Shown: positions 36,459 through 45,345 of the stretch, in pieces
Position numbering within the stretch: position 1 is the first letter of the stretch
How the letters are laid out: the number at the start of each line of letters is the position of its first letter
Assembly: GCF_007677875.1 (NCBI RefSeq)
Contig: NZ_VEDO01000018.1
Coordinates: forward strand, 61,754-125,753
Length of the DNA stretch: 64,000 bases
Direction: 5' to 3'
Origin: Variovorax boronicumulans
Lineage (GTDB): Bacteria > Pseudomonadota > Gammaproteobacteria > Burkholderiales > Burkholderiaceae_C
Program-made: the position numbers and the translations under genes
Notes under the pieces: model-generated
What the model saw: only the letters and a program-made list of their open reading frames with translations
Told to the model about the DNA's origin: nothing
Databases searched by the model: none

Positions 36459-37232
36459 TCAGCCGGTGGCGTAGCGCCACAGCAGCGCCAAGCCTGAGCA
36501 GAGCACCACGCCGTTGACGATGCGCAGGAACTGCGCACGCGGCAGCGACAGCGTGATGCGCCGGCCCAGCGCCGTGCCCAGCAGCATGGCCGGCACCAGG
36601 GCCAGCGCGAGCAGCAGCGTCTCGCTGCGCGCATAGACGCCGGCCAGCGCGAACAGCACGACGCGCGTGAGCGTGGACAGCCCGATCAGCGTGGACTGGG
36701 TGACGCGCATGCGCTCGGCGCTGTCGAGCCGCCCGTTCAAATAGATCGCGTAGAGAAAACCGCCGCTGCCGAACAGCGCGGAGAACACGCCACCGATGAG
36801 GCCGAAGGGCAGGGCCGCGCGCGGCGTGAGCCGCCCGGCCGGCTTGAACCCGCTCAGCGCGTAGAGCGCGTAGCCGACCGCGAACAGGCCCAGCGCGAGC
36901 AGCAGCGCCTGGGGTTGGCCGCGCAGCAGGATGGCGGCGCCGACCAGGCTGCCGATGGCCATCAGCGGCACCAGGCGCCGCAGTTCGGACAGATCGGCCG
37001 CGCGCCGGTCGCGCATGACGTTCACGCCGGCCGCCGCGCAATCCAGCAGGGCCAGCAGCGGCACGATGGTGGCGACCGGCACGCAGTGCGCGAGCACGGG
37101 CCCGGCCACAAGTGCCGTGCCGAAGCCGGCAAGGCCGAACACGGTGTAGGCCAGGGCCACGCCCAGGCCCACGGCCAGCAGTTGGAGCGGCGGCAGCGGC
37201 AGGCTGCCCGCGAGCGGTGCAAGAAGTTCCAT
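36459..37232 (-). CDS. sulfite exporter TauE/SafE family (TSUP) membrane protein
   Basis: A 257-residue protein with about seven transmembrane segments. The two repeated TSUP motifs are GLAGFGTALVAGPVLAHCVP in the first half and FGLIGGVFSALFGSGGFLYA in the second. The family exports sulfite, sulfoacetate and related organosulfur anions. Location next to cysTWA is consistent with sulfur metabolism. The start at 37232 fits the family; the reading upstream belongs to another frame of lysR. Confidence 0.88.
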   Translation of the reverse strand: MELLAPLAGSLPLPPLQLLAVGLGVALAYTVFGLAGFGTALVAGPVLAHCVPVATIVPLLALLDCAAAGVNVMRDRRAADLSELRRLVPLMAIGSLVGAAILLRGQPQALLLALGLFAVGYALYALSGFKPAGRLTPRAALPFGLIGGVFSALFGSGGFLYAIYLNGRLDSAERMRVTQSTLIGLSTLTRVVLFALAGVYARSETLLLALALVPAMLLGTALGRRITLSLPRAQFLRIVNGVVLCSGLALLWRYATG

Positions 37233-37300
37233 GGCGCGGCAATCTAGCTGCGCCGGGCGGCGCTGGCCAATACAGCTTGCGGCACGCGCGTATCTCGAAA

Positions 37301-38206
37301 TCAGATGGGTGCGAGGGCCGCCTGCAGGTCCGCGGCGAAGCGCTGCACGAGCGCGGGTGCGTCCTGGCGCCACACCCCGAGCACGCCGCTGGTGCAGCCC
37401 GGGTCGGCCAGCGGCAGCACGCGCACGCCCACGGGTGCCTGCGCGCCCATGGATGCGGGCACGATGGCGATGCCCATGCCGCCCTGCACGAGCGCCAGCT
37501 GCGCCCATTTGCGCGAGCGCACGGCGGCGGGCTGGGGCGCGAAGCCGTGCGCGCGGCACAGCTCGGCCACGGCATGGCCCAGGCCGCCGCGCTCCGGGTG
37601 GGGCGTGGCGACGAAGCGTTCGCCGCGCAGGCACGCCATGTGCACGCGCGCCTGGGAGGCCAGGGCGTGGCCTGGCGGCACGGCCAGCACCAGCGGCTCC
37701 TCGTACAGCGGCGCATAGTGCAATGCGGCGCGCCGGCGCAGGATGGGGGCACGCGCCAGGCCCAGGTCGGCGCGGCCCTCGTCGATGTCCAGCGCCTGCT
37801 GTTCGGAGGAGGCCTGCGCGATCTCGATGGCCACGCCCGGGTGCGCTTGCGTGTGCCGCTCGAGCAGCGCCAGCAGAGCCGGGGTCAGCGGCACGGAACT
37901 GGAGTGCAGCAGCTGCAGCGTGCCCTCGGTGCCGCGCTGTGCATGCGTGGCGCGGGCCATGGCGTCGCCGAGTGCGGCCAGGATCTGCCGCGCATCGGCA
38001 TAGAGCGAGCGGCCGGCGGCCGTCATCGCGAGGCCGCGCGCGTCGCGCTCGAGCAGTGGCACATGCAGCGCCTGTTCCATCTCGCGCACCTGGCGGCTGA
38101 GGGCCGACTGGGCGATGAACAGCCGCTCAGCGGCCTGGCTGAAGCTGCCGGCGTCGACGATCTCCACGAAGTAGCGCAGTTGGCGGTGCGTGAGCATGGC
38201 AGGCAT
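37301..38206 (-). CDS. LysR family transcriptional regulator
   Basis: A 301-residue LysR protein. The DNA-binding domain is LTHRQLRYFVEIVDAGSFSQ, then AQSALSRQVREMEQALHVPL. The effector domain holds EEPLVLAVPPGHAL and GMGIAIVPASMG. It resembles CynR/NAC-type members rather than CysB, which is longer in its conserved motifs. It precedes the TSUP exporter gene on the same strand with a 68-bp gap and may regulate it. An ATG at 38197 is an alternative start. Confidence 0.9.
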   Translation of the reverse strand: MPAMLTHRQLRYFVEIVDAGSFSQAAERLFIAQSALSRQVREMEQALHVPLLERDARGLAMTAAGRSLYADARQILAALGDAMARATHAQRGTEGTLQLLHSSSVPLTPALLALLERHTQAHPGVAIEIAQASSEQQALDIDEGRADLGLARAPILRRRAALHYAPLYEEPLVLAVPPGHALASQARVHMACLRGERFVATPHPERGGLGHAVAELCRAHGFAPQPAAVRSRKWAQLALVQGGMGIAIVPASMGAQAPVGVRVLPLADPGCTSGVLGVWRQDAPALVQRFAADLQAALAPI

Positions 38207-38228
38207 GCTGCCATGGAAAGCGCGCCGC

Positions 38229-38972
38229 TCAGAAGCGGTAAGTCAGGTAGGCGAAGGGCACCACGGGGTTCAGCGTGAGCCCGCTCTCCGATGTGGCGAC
38301 GGCATTGCCGTTGGCGTAGGTGGTGAGCTTGGCCTTGGTCTTCATACGCACGTAGGACACCGACAGCGTGAGGCCCAGGCGGTCGGTGAACGCATAGGTC
38401 GCGCCGAGCGCGAACACGGGGCCGAAGCGGCTGTCGATCTTGGCGCGCGTGCTGGAGGCGCCCGCGGGCAGGCCCAGCGCACCACCCAGCGTGTTCTGCA
38501 GCCCGCCGGTCAACTTCACATCGGAGAAGTGCGCATAGGTCACGCCCAGGCCCGCGGCCAGCCGCCACTTGTCGCTGGGCTGGCCGAAGAAGTACTTGGC
38601 CAGCAGCGAAGGGCCGTACAGCCGCGCCGAGCCCAGTTCGCCGATGCCGGCCAGCGTGCCTTCGCCCTGCAGCTTGAGCCGCGGCGGAATGCCGAACACG
38701 CCCTCGATGGCCCAGTTGTCGGTGAAGAAGTAATGGGCATTCATGCCCAGCGTGTCCGCGTAGTCCAGGCTGGAGCCCGAGCCCGGCACCTCACGCTGCA
38801 CGGGCGAAGTGAAGCGCAGGGGCGTGCTCTTGTCGCGCGGCGCGTAGCGCAGCCAGCCGGCGCCGAGCACGATGTCGCCGGCCTTCTGGGCCCATGTGCC
38901 GCTGCAGGCGAAAAGGGCCAGCGCCGCGGTGGCGATGGCCCTGTGGATATGGGGTGGGGGACTGGTCTGCAT
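38229..38972 (-). CDS. OmpW family outer membrane protein
   Basis: A 247-residue protein with a signal peptide ending TWAQKAGD. The mature part has the OmpW pattern of an 8-stranded barrel: GDIVLGAGWLRYAP, MNAHYFFTDNWAIEGVFGIP, and a final strand ending in PFAYLTYRF with a C-terminal Phe. OmpW forms a small hydrophobic channel in the outer membrane. Its specific cargo is not known. Confidence 0.9.
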   Translation of the reverse strand: MQTSPPPHIHRAIATAALALFACSGTWAQKAGDIVLGAGWLRYAPRDKSTPLRFTSPVQREVPGSGSSLDYADTLGMNAHYFFTDNWAIEGVFGIPPRLKLQGEGTLAGIGELGSARLYGPSLLAKYFFGQPSDKWRLAAGLGVTYAHFSDVKLTGGLQNTLGGALGLPAGASSTRAKIDSRFGPVFALGATYAFTDRLGLTLSVSYVRMKTKAKLTTYANGNAVATSESGLTLNPVVPFAYLTYRF

Positions 38973-39056
38973 GTAGGGAGGTCTCCTGAGTCTGGATACG
39001 CGACCAGCATAGGCCGGCGCGCCGCCCTTGTCGACCCGGCGCAGCGCCCCACGCCG

Positions 39057-40094
39057 TTACTTCGCCGTGTAGATCTGGTCGAAGCTGCCGCCGTCCGCGA
39101 AGTGGGCCTTGTCGGCCGCGGCCCAGCCGCCGAAGGCCTGGTCGATCGTGAACAGGTTCAGCTTGGGAAACTGCGATGCGTACTTGGCCTTGGCCTTCTC
39201 CGAAACGGCGGGACGGTAGAAGTGCTTGCCGGCGATGTCCTGGCCTTCCTCGGAATACAGGTACTTGAGGTATTCCTCGGCCACGGCACGCGTGCCTTTC
39301 TTGTCGACGTTCTTGTCGACCACGGCCACGGCGGGCTCGGCCAGGATGCTCAGCGACGGGGCGACCACGTCGAACTTGGCGCCGAACTCCTTGTCGAGCA
39401 GGTAGGCCTCGTTCTCCCAGGCGATCAGCACGTCGCCCTGGGCGCGCTGCGCGAAGGTAATCGTGGAGCCGCGCGCGCCGGTGTCCAGCACGGGCACGTT
39501 CTTGTACAGCGCGGCCACGAATGCCTTGGCCTTGGCGTCGCTGCCACCGTTCTTGCGCTTGGCATATTCCCAGGCTGCCAGGTAGTTCCAGCGCGCGCCG
39601 CCAGAGGTCTTGGGGTTGGGCGTGATCACGCTGACGCCGGGTTTGACCAGGTCGTCCCAGTCCTTGATGCCCTTGGGATTGCCCTTGCGCACGGCGAACA
39701 CGATGGTCGAGGTGTAGGGCGAGGCATTGTGCGGCAGGCGCTTTTGCCAGTCGGCCGCCAGCCAGCCGCCGTTCTTCACGAGCGCGTCGGTGTCGCCGGC
39801 CAGGGCCAGCGTGGCCACGTCCGCGTCCAGGCCGTCGATGATGGAACGCGCCTGCTTGCCCGAGCCGCCGTGCGATTGCTTGACCGTCACGTCCTGGCCG
39901 GTCTTGGCTTTCCAGTGCGCGGCGAAGGCCTTGTTGTAGTCCACGTACAGCTCGCGCGTGGGATCGTAGGACACGTTCAGCAGCGTGACCGGCGCCGCCT
40001 GGGCCTGGGCCAGGGCGGGGGCCACCGCGGCGCCCAGGGACAGGGCCAGCGTGGCGCTGGAGAGGTGGCTCAGGAGGAGGCGGCGCGTGTGCAT
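39057..40094 (-). CDS. sbp: second sulfate ABC transporter substrate-binding protein
   Basis: A 345-residue paralogue of the protein at 32434, about half identical by eye. The signal peptide ends [49 protein letters not shown] and [19 protein letters not shown] are conserved. It lacks a permease of its own here, so it probably feeds CysT/CysW/CysA. Two different binding proteins can widen the substrate range (sulfate, thiosulfate). The gene is monocistronic; its upstream DNA carries the ATAAGTT motif shared with the first copy. Confidence 0.95.
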   Translation of the reverse strand: MHTRRLLLSHLSSATLALSLGAAVAPALAQAQAAPVTLLNVSYDPTRELYVDYNKAFAAHWKAKTGQDVTVKQSHGGSGKQARSIIDGLDADVATLALAGDTDALVKNGGWLAADWQKRLPHNASPYTSTIVFAVRKGNPKGIKDWDDLVKPGVSVITPNPKTSGGARWNYLAAWEYAKRKNGGSDAKAKAFVAALYKNVPVLDTGARGSTITFAQRAQGDVLIAWENEAYLLDKEFGAKFDVVAPSLSILAEPAVAVVDKNVDKKGTRAVAEEYLKYLYSEEGQDIAGKHFYRPAVSEKAKAKYASQFPKLNLFTIDQAFGGWAAADKAHFADGGSFDQIYTAK

Positions 40095-40207
40095 GGCGGA
40101 CTTTCGCGGGATTCGTTGCAGATGCAGCGATTCTCAAAGTCAGCCAACCAAACAGGAACGATTGAATTTTCCGTAACTTATGCGTTTGGCATCTAAAGAG
40201 GCGTCGT

Positions 40208-41290
40208 TCAGGCCAGTACGCGCGCCATCTCGGGATCGCGCAGCGCCTCGCCGACCGCCGCCAGCGTGGGTGCTGGCAGGTGCGGGCGCAGCGCCCGCAG
40301 GTCCTCGTGCGGATCCTGTTCGGGCGCGTAGTCCTGCAGCACGGTGAGCTGCCGGCGCGCGATGCGCTCGGCCAGGCTCGCGCACAAGGCCGCGATCACC
40401 AGACGCGTGGCCTGCGCGGGCGCGGGCGGCACGGCGAAGGCGATGCGGGCGATCGCGCGCGTGGGCGCTTCCATGGCCGGGGGCAACCCCCATTCCTGCA
40501 GCAGCAGCGAGCCGATCTCTCCGGACGACAGCCCCAGGCACTGCTGTTCGGCCAGTGCGCGCGCCTGCAGCGCCGCAGGCGCCGGCGCGGCGTCGGCCTG
40601 CCTTTGCAGCAGCGTGACCGCGGCGAAGCGACCCAGGAAGTGCAGCACCAGTTGGGTGCTCATGCCCGCCGCATCGGGCAACTGCAGCCGCTTGGCCAGC
40701 GCCAGGCTCAGCTCGCTGGCAATGGCGCTGCTGCTCCACAGGACGTCGAATTCCTGGCGCAGCGCCGGCGCAGGAGCCGGCATGGCCTCGCGCAGCAGGT
40801 GTTGCAGGCTCAGGTTGCGCACCGTGTTCAGGCCCAGGAAGGTGATGGCCTGGCCGACGCTGGTGACGGCGCTGCGCAGTCCGTACAGCGGCGAATTGAC
40901 GGCCGCCATCACGCGCGCGGCGACCACGGGTTCGGTCATGACCAGTTCGGCCAGTTCGGTCGAAGAGGCCCGCGCCACGAAGTCGGGCGAGACCAGCTGG
41001 TGCAACGCGCGCGGCGGTCGCGGCAGCTGGCGCAAGTCCTGCAGCAAGGCCTGCCGGCCCTCGGCGCCCAGATCCTCGTGCCGCACGAGCCGACCGTCCT
41101 CGGCGACCGCCGTGTCGGCCAGCGCCGGCGTGGTCTGCGCCGGTGCCGGCAAGGGTGCGGGCGGCCGGGATGGCGCGGCGGCCCGGCGCGCGGCCGCCGC
41201 CGGGTACCGAGGACGCGCGCCACGTCGCTGCAGCCACCACCATGCCAGGGCGCCGAGCGCCAGCACGACCACGATGAAGCCTCCGAGCAT
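40208..41290 (-). CDS. membrane-anchored HDOD domain protein
   Basis: A 360-residue protein. It begins with a single transmembrane helix (MLGGFIVVVLALGALAWWWL), then a Pro/Ala-rich linker, then an HDOD domain from about residue 95: LRQLPRPPRALHQLVSPDF, AVNSPLYGLRSAVTSVGQAI and FLGLNTVRNLSLQHLL. HDOD proteins resemble degraded HD phosphohydrolases and act in signalling. The function is unknown. It is divergent from ppk2. Confidence 0.85.
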   Translation of the reverse strand: MLGGFIVVVLALGALAWWWLQRRGARPRYPAAAARRAAAPSRPPAPLPAPAQTTPALADTAVAEDGRLVRHEDLGAEGRQALLQDLRQLPRPPRALHQLVSPDFVARASSTELAELVMTEPVVAARVMAAVNSPLYGLRSAVTSVGQAITFLGLNTVRNLSLQHLLREAMPAPAPALRQEFDVLWSSSAIASELSLALAKRLQLPDAAGMSTQLVLHFLGRFAAVTLLQRQADAAPAPAALQARALAEQQCLGLSSGEIGSLLLQEWGLPPAMEAPTRAIARIAFAVPPAPAQATRLVIAALCASLAERIARRQLTVLQDYAPEQDPHEDLRALRPHLPAPTLAAVGEALRDPEMARVLA

Positions 41291-41426
41291 CGTCCGCCCT
41301 TTCGTGTTGTCCGCTGCATTGCGCGAGGTGTGGCAGCGGCGTGCGCACAAATATAACCACACGCCTGCGCGACGACTGCCATGTCGCGGCGCTGCACCGC
41401 CGGCAGCCCGCTGCTATCGTCAGCCC

Positions 41427-42272
41427 ATGACCGCATCCACCAAGAACGGGCCCAGCGCCCGCAAGCTCGCCGCGCTGACGCACAGCGATCCCGAGGCCCG
41501 CTTCCGGCTGTCTGGCATCGATCCCTCGGCCAAGCCGTTCTCAAGCGGCGACAAGGCGCAGGACAAGGCCGCCGTCGAAGCCCTGGCGCTGGAGATCGAT
41601 GCGCTGCAGAACCTGTTCTATGCCGACAAGCGCTTCAAGCTGCTGGTGGTGCTGCAGGGCATCGACACCAGCGGCAAGGACGGCACGCTGCGCGGCGTGT
41701 TCGGCCGTTCGAGCCCGTTGGGCGTGCGCGCCGTGGGCTGGAAGGCGCCGAGCGACGAAGAGAAGGCGCACGACGTGCTCTGGCGCATCCACCGCGAGGT
41801 GCCGCGTGCCGGCGAGATCGTGGTGTTCAACCGCAGCCACTACGAGGACGTTCTGGTGCCCGTGGTGCACGGCTGGATCACGCCCGAGCAGCAGCGCCAG
41901 CGCTATGCCCACATCAACGACTTCGAGCGCATGCTCTGCGAGACCGGCACCGTGGTCTGCAAGTTCCTGCTGCACATCGGCAAGGACGAGCAGCGCGAAC
42001 GCCTGCAGGCGCGGCTGGACGATCCGACCAAGCGCTGGAAATTCCAGTCCGAGGACCTGGCCGTGCGCGCCCAGTGGGACGACTACCAGCGCGCCTACCA
42101 GGACGCCGTCGCGGCCACCGGCACACCCTGGGCGCCCTGGACCATCGTGCCGGCCGACTCCAAGACGCACCGCAACCTCATGATCGCCACGCTGCTCAAG
42201 CGCAAGCTCGAAAGCCTGCAGCTGCGCTACCCGCCCGACGCGCCGGACCTGCCCAAGCGGAAGATCGTGTGA
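41427..42272 (+). CDS. polyphosphate kinase 2 family protein (PPK2)
   Basis: A 281-residue soluble kinase. Walker A is GIDTSGKDGT, Walker B lies in VVFNRSHYEDVLV, and the lid module is KDEQRERLQARLDDPTKRWK. PPK2 enzymes use polyphosphate to phosphorylate nucleoside mono- or diphosphates. The class is not clear from sequence. Its stop overlaps the GTG of the following MFS gene (GTGA), so the two genes are coupled. Confidence 0.92.
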   Translation: MTASTKNGPSARKLAALTHSDPEARFRLSGIDPSAKPFSSGDKAQDKAAVEALALEIDALQNLFYADKRFKLLVVLQGIDTSGKDGTLRGVFGRSSPLGVRAVGWKAPSDEEKAHDVLWRIHREVPRAGEIVVFNRSHYEDVLVPVVHGWITPEQQRQRYAHINDFERMLCETGTVVCKFLLHIGKDEQRERLQARLDDPTKRWKFQSEDLAVRAQWDDYQRAYQDAVAATGTPWAPWTIVPADSKTHRNLMIATLLKRKLESLQLRYPPDAPDLPKRKIV

Positions 42273-43702
42273 GCGCTGTGGTCGAGGCCGCGCCGGGCGG
42301 CTGGCGCACGCGGCTGATTCCCGTCGTCGTCGCCTGCCCGCTGTTCCTGCAGAACCTGGACACCTCGGTCATGGCGACCGCGCTACCCAGCATCGCGCGC
42401 GCGCTCGACGTGCAGCCGCTGCGCTTGAACCTGGCCATCACGGCCTACCTGCTCAGCCTGGCGGTGTTCCTGCCGCTGTCGGGTTGGTGCGCCGAGCGCT
42501 TTGGCGCGCGGCGCGTGTTCTGTTGGGCCATCGGCCTGTTTGCGCTGGGCTCTGCGCTGTGCGGCATGGCCCAGACGCTGTCCCAGCTGGTGCTGTTCCG
42601 CATCCTGCAGGGCATGGGCGGGGCGCTCATGGTGCCGGTGGGGCGGCTGATCCTGCTGCGCAGCGTGCCGCCGGCGCTGATGGTCTCGGCCATGGTCTGG
42701 TTCACGGTGCCGCCCACCATCGGGCGCATGCTGGGACCGCTGTTCGGCGGCGCCATCGTGAGCTTCACGTCATGGCGCTGGATTTTCCTGGTCAACGTGC
42801 CCTTCGGCCTGCTGGGCATCTGGCTGGCGCTGCAGTTCCTGCCGGGGCCGCGCCCGGGCCGGCCGGCGTCGGCGCCGCCGCCCTTCGACGGCATCGGTTT
42901 CGGCCTGCTGGCGCTGGGGCTGACCGCGGTGCTGGGCACCATCGAATTCGCCGGCAAGGGCCTCGTGGCGGGCTGGGTCGAGCTGCTGACAGGCGGCATG
43001 GGGGTGGCCGCGCTCGGCTTGTATGTGTGGCGCAGCCGGCGCGTCGCGGCGCCGCTGATCGACCTCACGATCCTGCGCCACCCGACCTACCGCGCCTCCA
43101 TCGTGGGCGGCATGCCCCTGCGCGTCGCCATCGGCGCCTCGCCCTTCCTGCTGCCGCTCATGATGCAGCTGGGCTTCGGCCTGTCGCCATTGGAATCGGG
43201 CCTGATCACGGTGGCCACGGCGGTCGGCTCGCTGGCCACGCGCATGGTGGTCACGCGCACCATCGGCTGGCTGGGCTTCAAGCCGCTGCTGCTGGGCACG
43301 ACGGTGATGACCAGCCTGGCCTATGCGAGCTACAGCCTGTTCACGCCGGCGACGCCGCATCCGCTGATCTTCGTCACGCTGATGCTGGGCGGGCTGGTCA
43401 ACTCCATGGGCATGGTGGCGCTGCAGACGCTGGGTTACTCGGAGATTCCCAAGCCGCGCATGAGCCACGCCACCACCTTGGCGACGATGGCGCAGCAGCT
43501 CTCGCTGTCACTGGGCGTGCTGTTCGGCGCGGCGCTGCTCGGCCTGGCGGCGCACTGGCGCGGCGGGGACCCGGCGCACCTGGCGGCGGGCGACTTCGCG
43601 CCGGCCTACTGGTGCATCGGTGCGGTGACCATGCTGTCGTTGCTGTGGTTCGTTCGGCTGGACCGCCATGCTGGGGCGGAGATGCGCGGGCCGGGCGCCT
43701 GA
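42269..43702 (+). CDS. MFS multidrug transporter, DHA2 (EmrB/QacA) type
   Basis: A 477-residue membrane protein with about 14 predicted helices. The DHA2 signature LDTSVMATALPSIAR near residue 35 and the GxLaDrxGRkx-like loop WCAERFGARRVF are visible. These proteins export hydrophobic drugs or acids with proton exchange. The GTG at 42269 overlaps the ppk2 stop. Its stop abuts that of the convergent gene (TGATCA at 43700-43705). Confidence 0.9.
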   Translation: MSAVVEAAPGGWRTRLIPVVVACPLFLQNLDTSVMATALPSIARALDVQPLRLNLAITAYLLSLAVFLPLSGWCAERFGARRVFCWAIGLFALGSALCGMAQTLSQLVLFRILQGMGGALMVPVGRLILLRSVPPALMVSAMVWFTVPPTIGRMLGPLFGGAIVSFTSWRWIFLVNVPFGLLGIWLALQFLPGPRPGRPASAPPPFDGIGFGLLALGLTAVLGTIEFAGKGLVAGWVELLTGGMGVAALGLYVWRSRRVAAPLIDLTILRHPTYRASIVGGMPLRVAIGASPFLLPLMMQLGFGLSPLESGLITVATAVGSLATRMVVTRTIGWLGFKPLLLGTTVMTSLAYASYSLFTPATPHPLIFVTLMLGGLVNSMGMVALQTLGYSEIPKPRMSHATTLATMAQQLSLSLGVLFGAALLGLAAHWRGGDPAHLAAGDFAPAYWCIGAVTMLSLLWFVRLDRHAGAEMRGPGA

Positions 43703-44416
43703 TCAGCCTGCGTCTGCGGCCCGCGCCTTGCGCAGCCTGTAGCCGAACTGGCGCACCGTGAGCCCCAGCGCACTGGCGGCGCGCGCCTGCCTGTTGCCGT
43801 TCAGCGCGAGCACGCTTTCGAGCTCCTGCAGGCTGTGCGAATGCGCGGGCAGGTAGGCGCGCACCAGCGGGCGCGGCACGCTCAGGCGCAGCCGTTGACC
43901 GGCCAGCGCAGCGAGCACACGCAGCAGGGCGAGGTCGTCGTCCAGCGTGCGGTCGGGCAGGCGGCTGCGGTGGCAGCTCAGGACGCCCACGACGCGCGAC
44001 TCGGCCTGGATCGGCAGCGCCAGAAAGGCCTGGCCCTCGTCGGGCAGGTTGTCGCGGGCCACGCTGCGGGCCAGGAAGCGTGGCTCGGCATCGATGTCGT
44101 GCACCAGCACGGCCTGCCCGCTGGCCAGCACCAGGCCGGTGACGCCTTCTCCCAAAGCGTAGACGCCGCGCGCGATCTCATCGTCCGTGAGGCCGTGGGC
44201 CAGGTGGATGCGGGCATGGGTGTCGCCGGGCAGCACCAGCACGATGCGGCCGCGCTGCAGGCCCAGCAGCGCGTCCATCTGCTGCAGCATGGCGCGCAGC
44301 AGCGGATCGGGCGTGCCGGTGTCGCCCAGCAGGTGCATCAACTGGCCGAGCAACTGCAGTTCCAGCGCACGCCACTGTGCACCGGAGCGGGGCGGGAAAC
44401 CAGGCAAGTTCGCCAT
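43703..44416 (-). CDS. GAF domain regulator with Fis-type helix-turn-helix, no AAA+ domain
   Basis: A 237-residue protein. Residues 25-165 form a GAF domain (LLGLQRGRIVLVLPGDTHAR, GEGVTGLVLASGQAVLVHDI, FLALPIQAESRVVGVLSCHR). The last 45 residues are a Fis-type helix-turn-helix close to that of NifA (NRQARAASALGLTVRQFGYR). NifA-like activators normally have a sigma-54 AAA+ module between the two; here it is absent. It may compete with or modulate a full-length activator. It is divergent from the SDR gene. Confidence 0.82.
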   Translation of the reverse strand: MANLPGFPPRSGAQWRALELQLLGQLMHLLGDTGTPDPLLRAMLQQMDALLGLQRGRIVLVLPGDTHARIHLAHGLTDDEIARGVYALGEGVTGLVLASGQAVLVHDIDAEPRFLARSVARDNLPDEGQAFLALPIQAESRVVGVLSCHRSRLPDRTLDDDLALLRVLAALAGQRLRLSVPRPLVRAYLPAHSHSLQELESVLALNGNRQARAASALGLTVRQFGYRLRKARAADAG

Positions 44417-44479
44417 GGCGCAACGCCGTGCAATTCGCGTGCCCCGCCGCGTTTGTTGGCCAGTCGTTCTATATGTGAT

Positions 44480-44497
44480 TGACTGTTTGTCTGACAA
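44480..44497. promoter_or_regulatory. FadR/GntR-type operator upstream of the SDR gene
   Basis: TGACTGTTTGTCTGACAA contains the dyad TTGTC-T-GACAA (44487-44497), which fits the FadR-subfamily pattern TNGTNNNACNA. The identical 18 bases recur at 51372. The GntR/FadR gene at 47734 is the obvious candidate to bind it. Confidence 0.7.
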
Positions 44498-44536
44498 TAA
44501 GATATTGTCGGCATGCAACACAACGGAGACACAGGG

Positions 44537-45274
44537 ATGGATGAACTCGACTTTTCCGGCAAGACCGTGCTCGTGGTCGGTGGTTCCAGCGGCATCGGCA
44601 ACGGCATCGCCCAGGCCTTCCTGCGCAAGGGCGCCACGGTGCACGTGGCCGGCACGCGCGCGAGCGCGGCCGACTACGCCGATTCGCCCGACTCGCAGCT
44701 CGAAGGCCTCGCCTACCACCGCATCGACGCGGGCAGCACCGAGGCCATCGAGTCCTTCGTGCCGCCCTTCGACCGGCTCGACGTGCTGGTGCTGTCGCAG
44801 GGCCAGGTGCTCTACAAGCGCCAGGAGTTCAAGACGCCCGCCTTCAAGCAGGTGGTGGACGTGAACCTGACCAGCCTGATGACCTTCGCCGAGAAGTTCT
44901 ACGCGATGCTCAAGGCCAGCCAGGGATCGATCATCACGATCAGCTCGACGGCGGCCTTCCATTCCGTGCGCGGCAACCCAGCCTATGCGGCGTCCAAGGC
45001 CGGCGCCTTCGGCCTCACGCGCACGCTGGGCGATGCCTGGGCGCGCGACGGCATCCGCGTCAACGGCATCGCGCCGGGCTTTGTGGCCACCAAGATGACG
45101 CGCGTGACCACCGACCATCCCGAGCGCATGGAGACGGCCATGGAGCGCATCCCGCTGGGCCGCTTCGGCACGCCGAACGACATGGCCGGCGTGGCGCTGT
45201 TCCTGGCCTCGCCGCTGGCGGCCTACGTGATCGGCCAGACCATTCCGGTCGACGGCGGCCTGACGCTGCAATAA
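44537..45274 (+). CDS. short-chain dehydrogenase/reductase
   Basis: A 245-residue classical SDR. The nucleotide-binding motif is VVGGSSGIGNGIA, the catalytic Ser and Tyr-Lys lie in ISSTAAFHSVRGNPAYAASK, and the C-terminal substrate loop precedes IPVDGGLTL. It oxidises or reduces a hydroxyl/keto group with NAD(P). GGAGACACAGGG supports the ATG at 44537; the in-frame ATG at 44513 is less likely. It begins a gene cluster for acyl-CoA type catabolism and lies behind the FadR-like operator. Confidence 0.93.
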   Translation: MDELDFSGKTVLVVGGSSGIGNGIAQAFLRKGATVHVAGTRASAADYADSPDSQLEGLAYHRIDAGSTEAIESFVPPFDRLDVLVLSQGQVLYKRQEFKTPAFKQVVDVNLTSLMTFAEKFYAMLKASQGSIITISSTAAFHSVRGNPAYAASKAGAFGLTRTLGDAWARDGIRVNGIAPGFVATKMTRVTTDHPERMETAMERIPLGRFGTPNDMAGVALFLASPLAAYVIGQTIPVDGGLTLQ

Positions 45275-45345
45275 GACCACGCCCGCCATGCCGCGCAGCG
45301 TGACCGGGCATCGACTTCTTCCAAACCGCATTGAGGAGACAGCCC

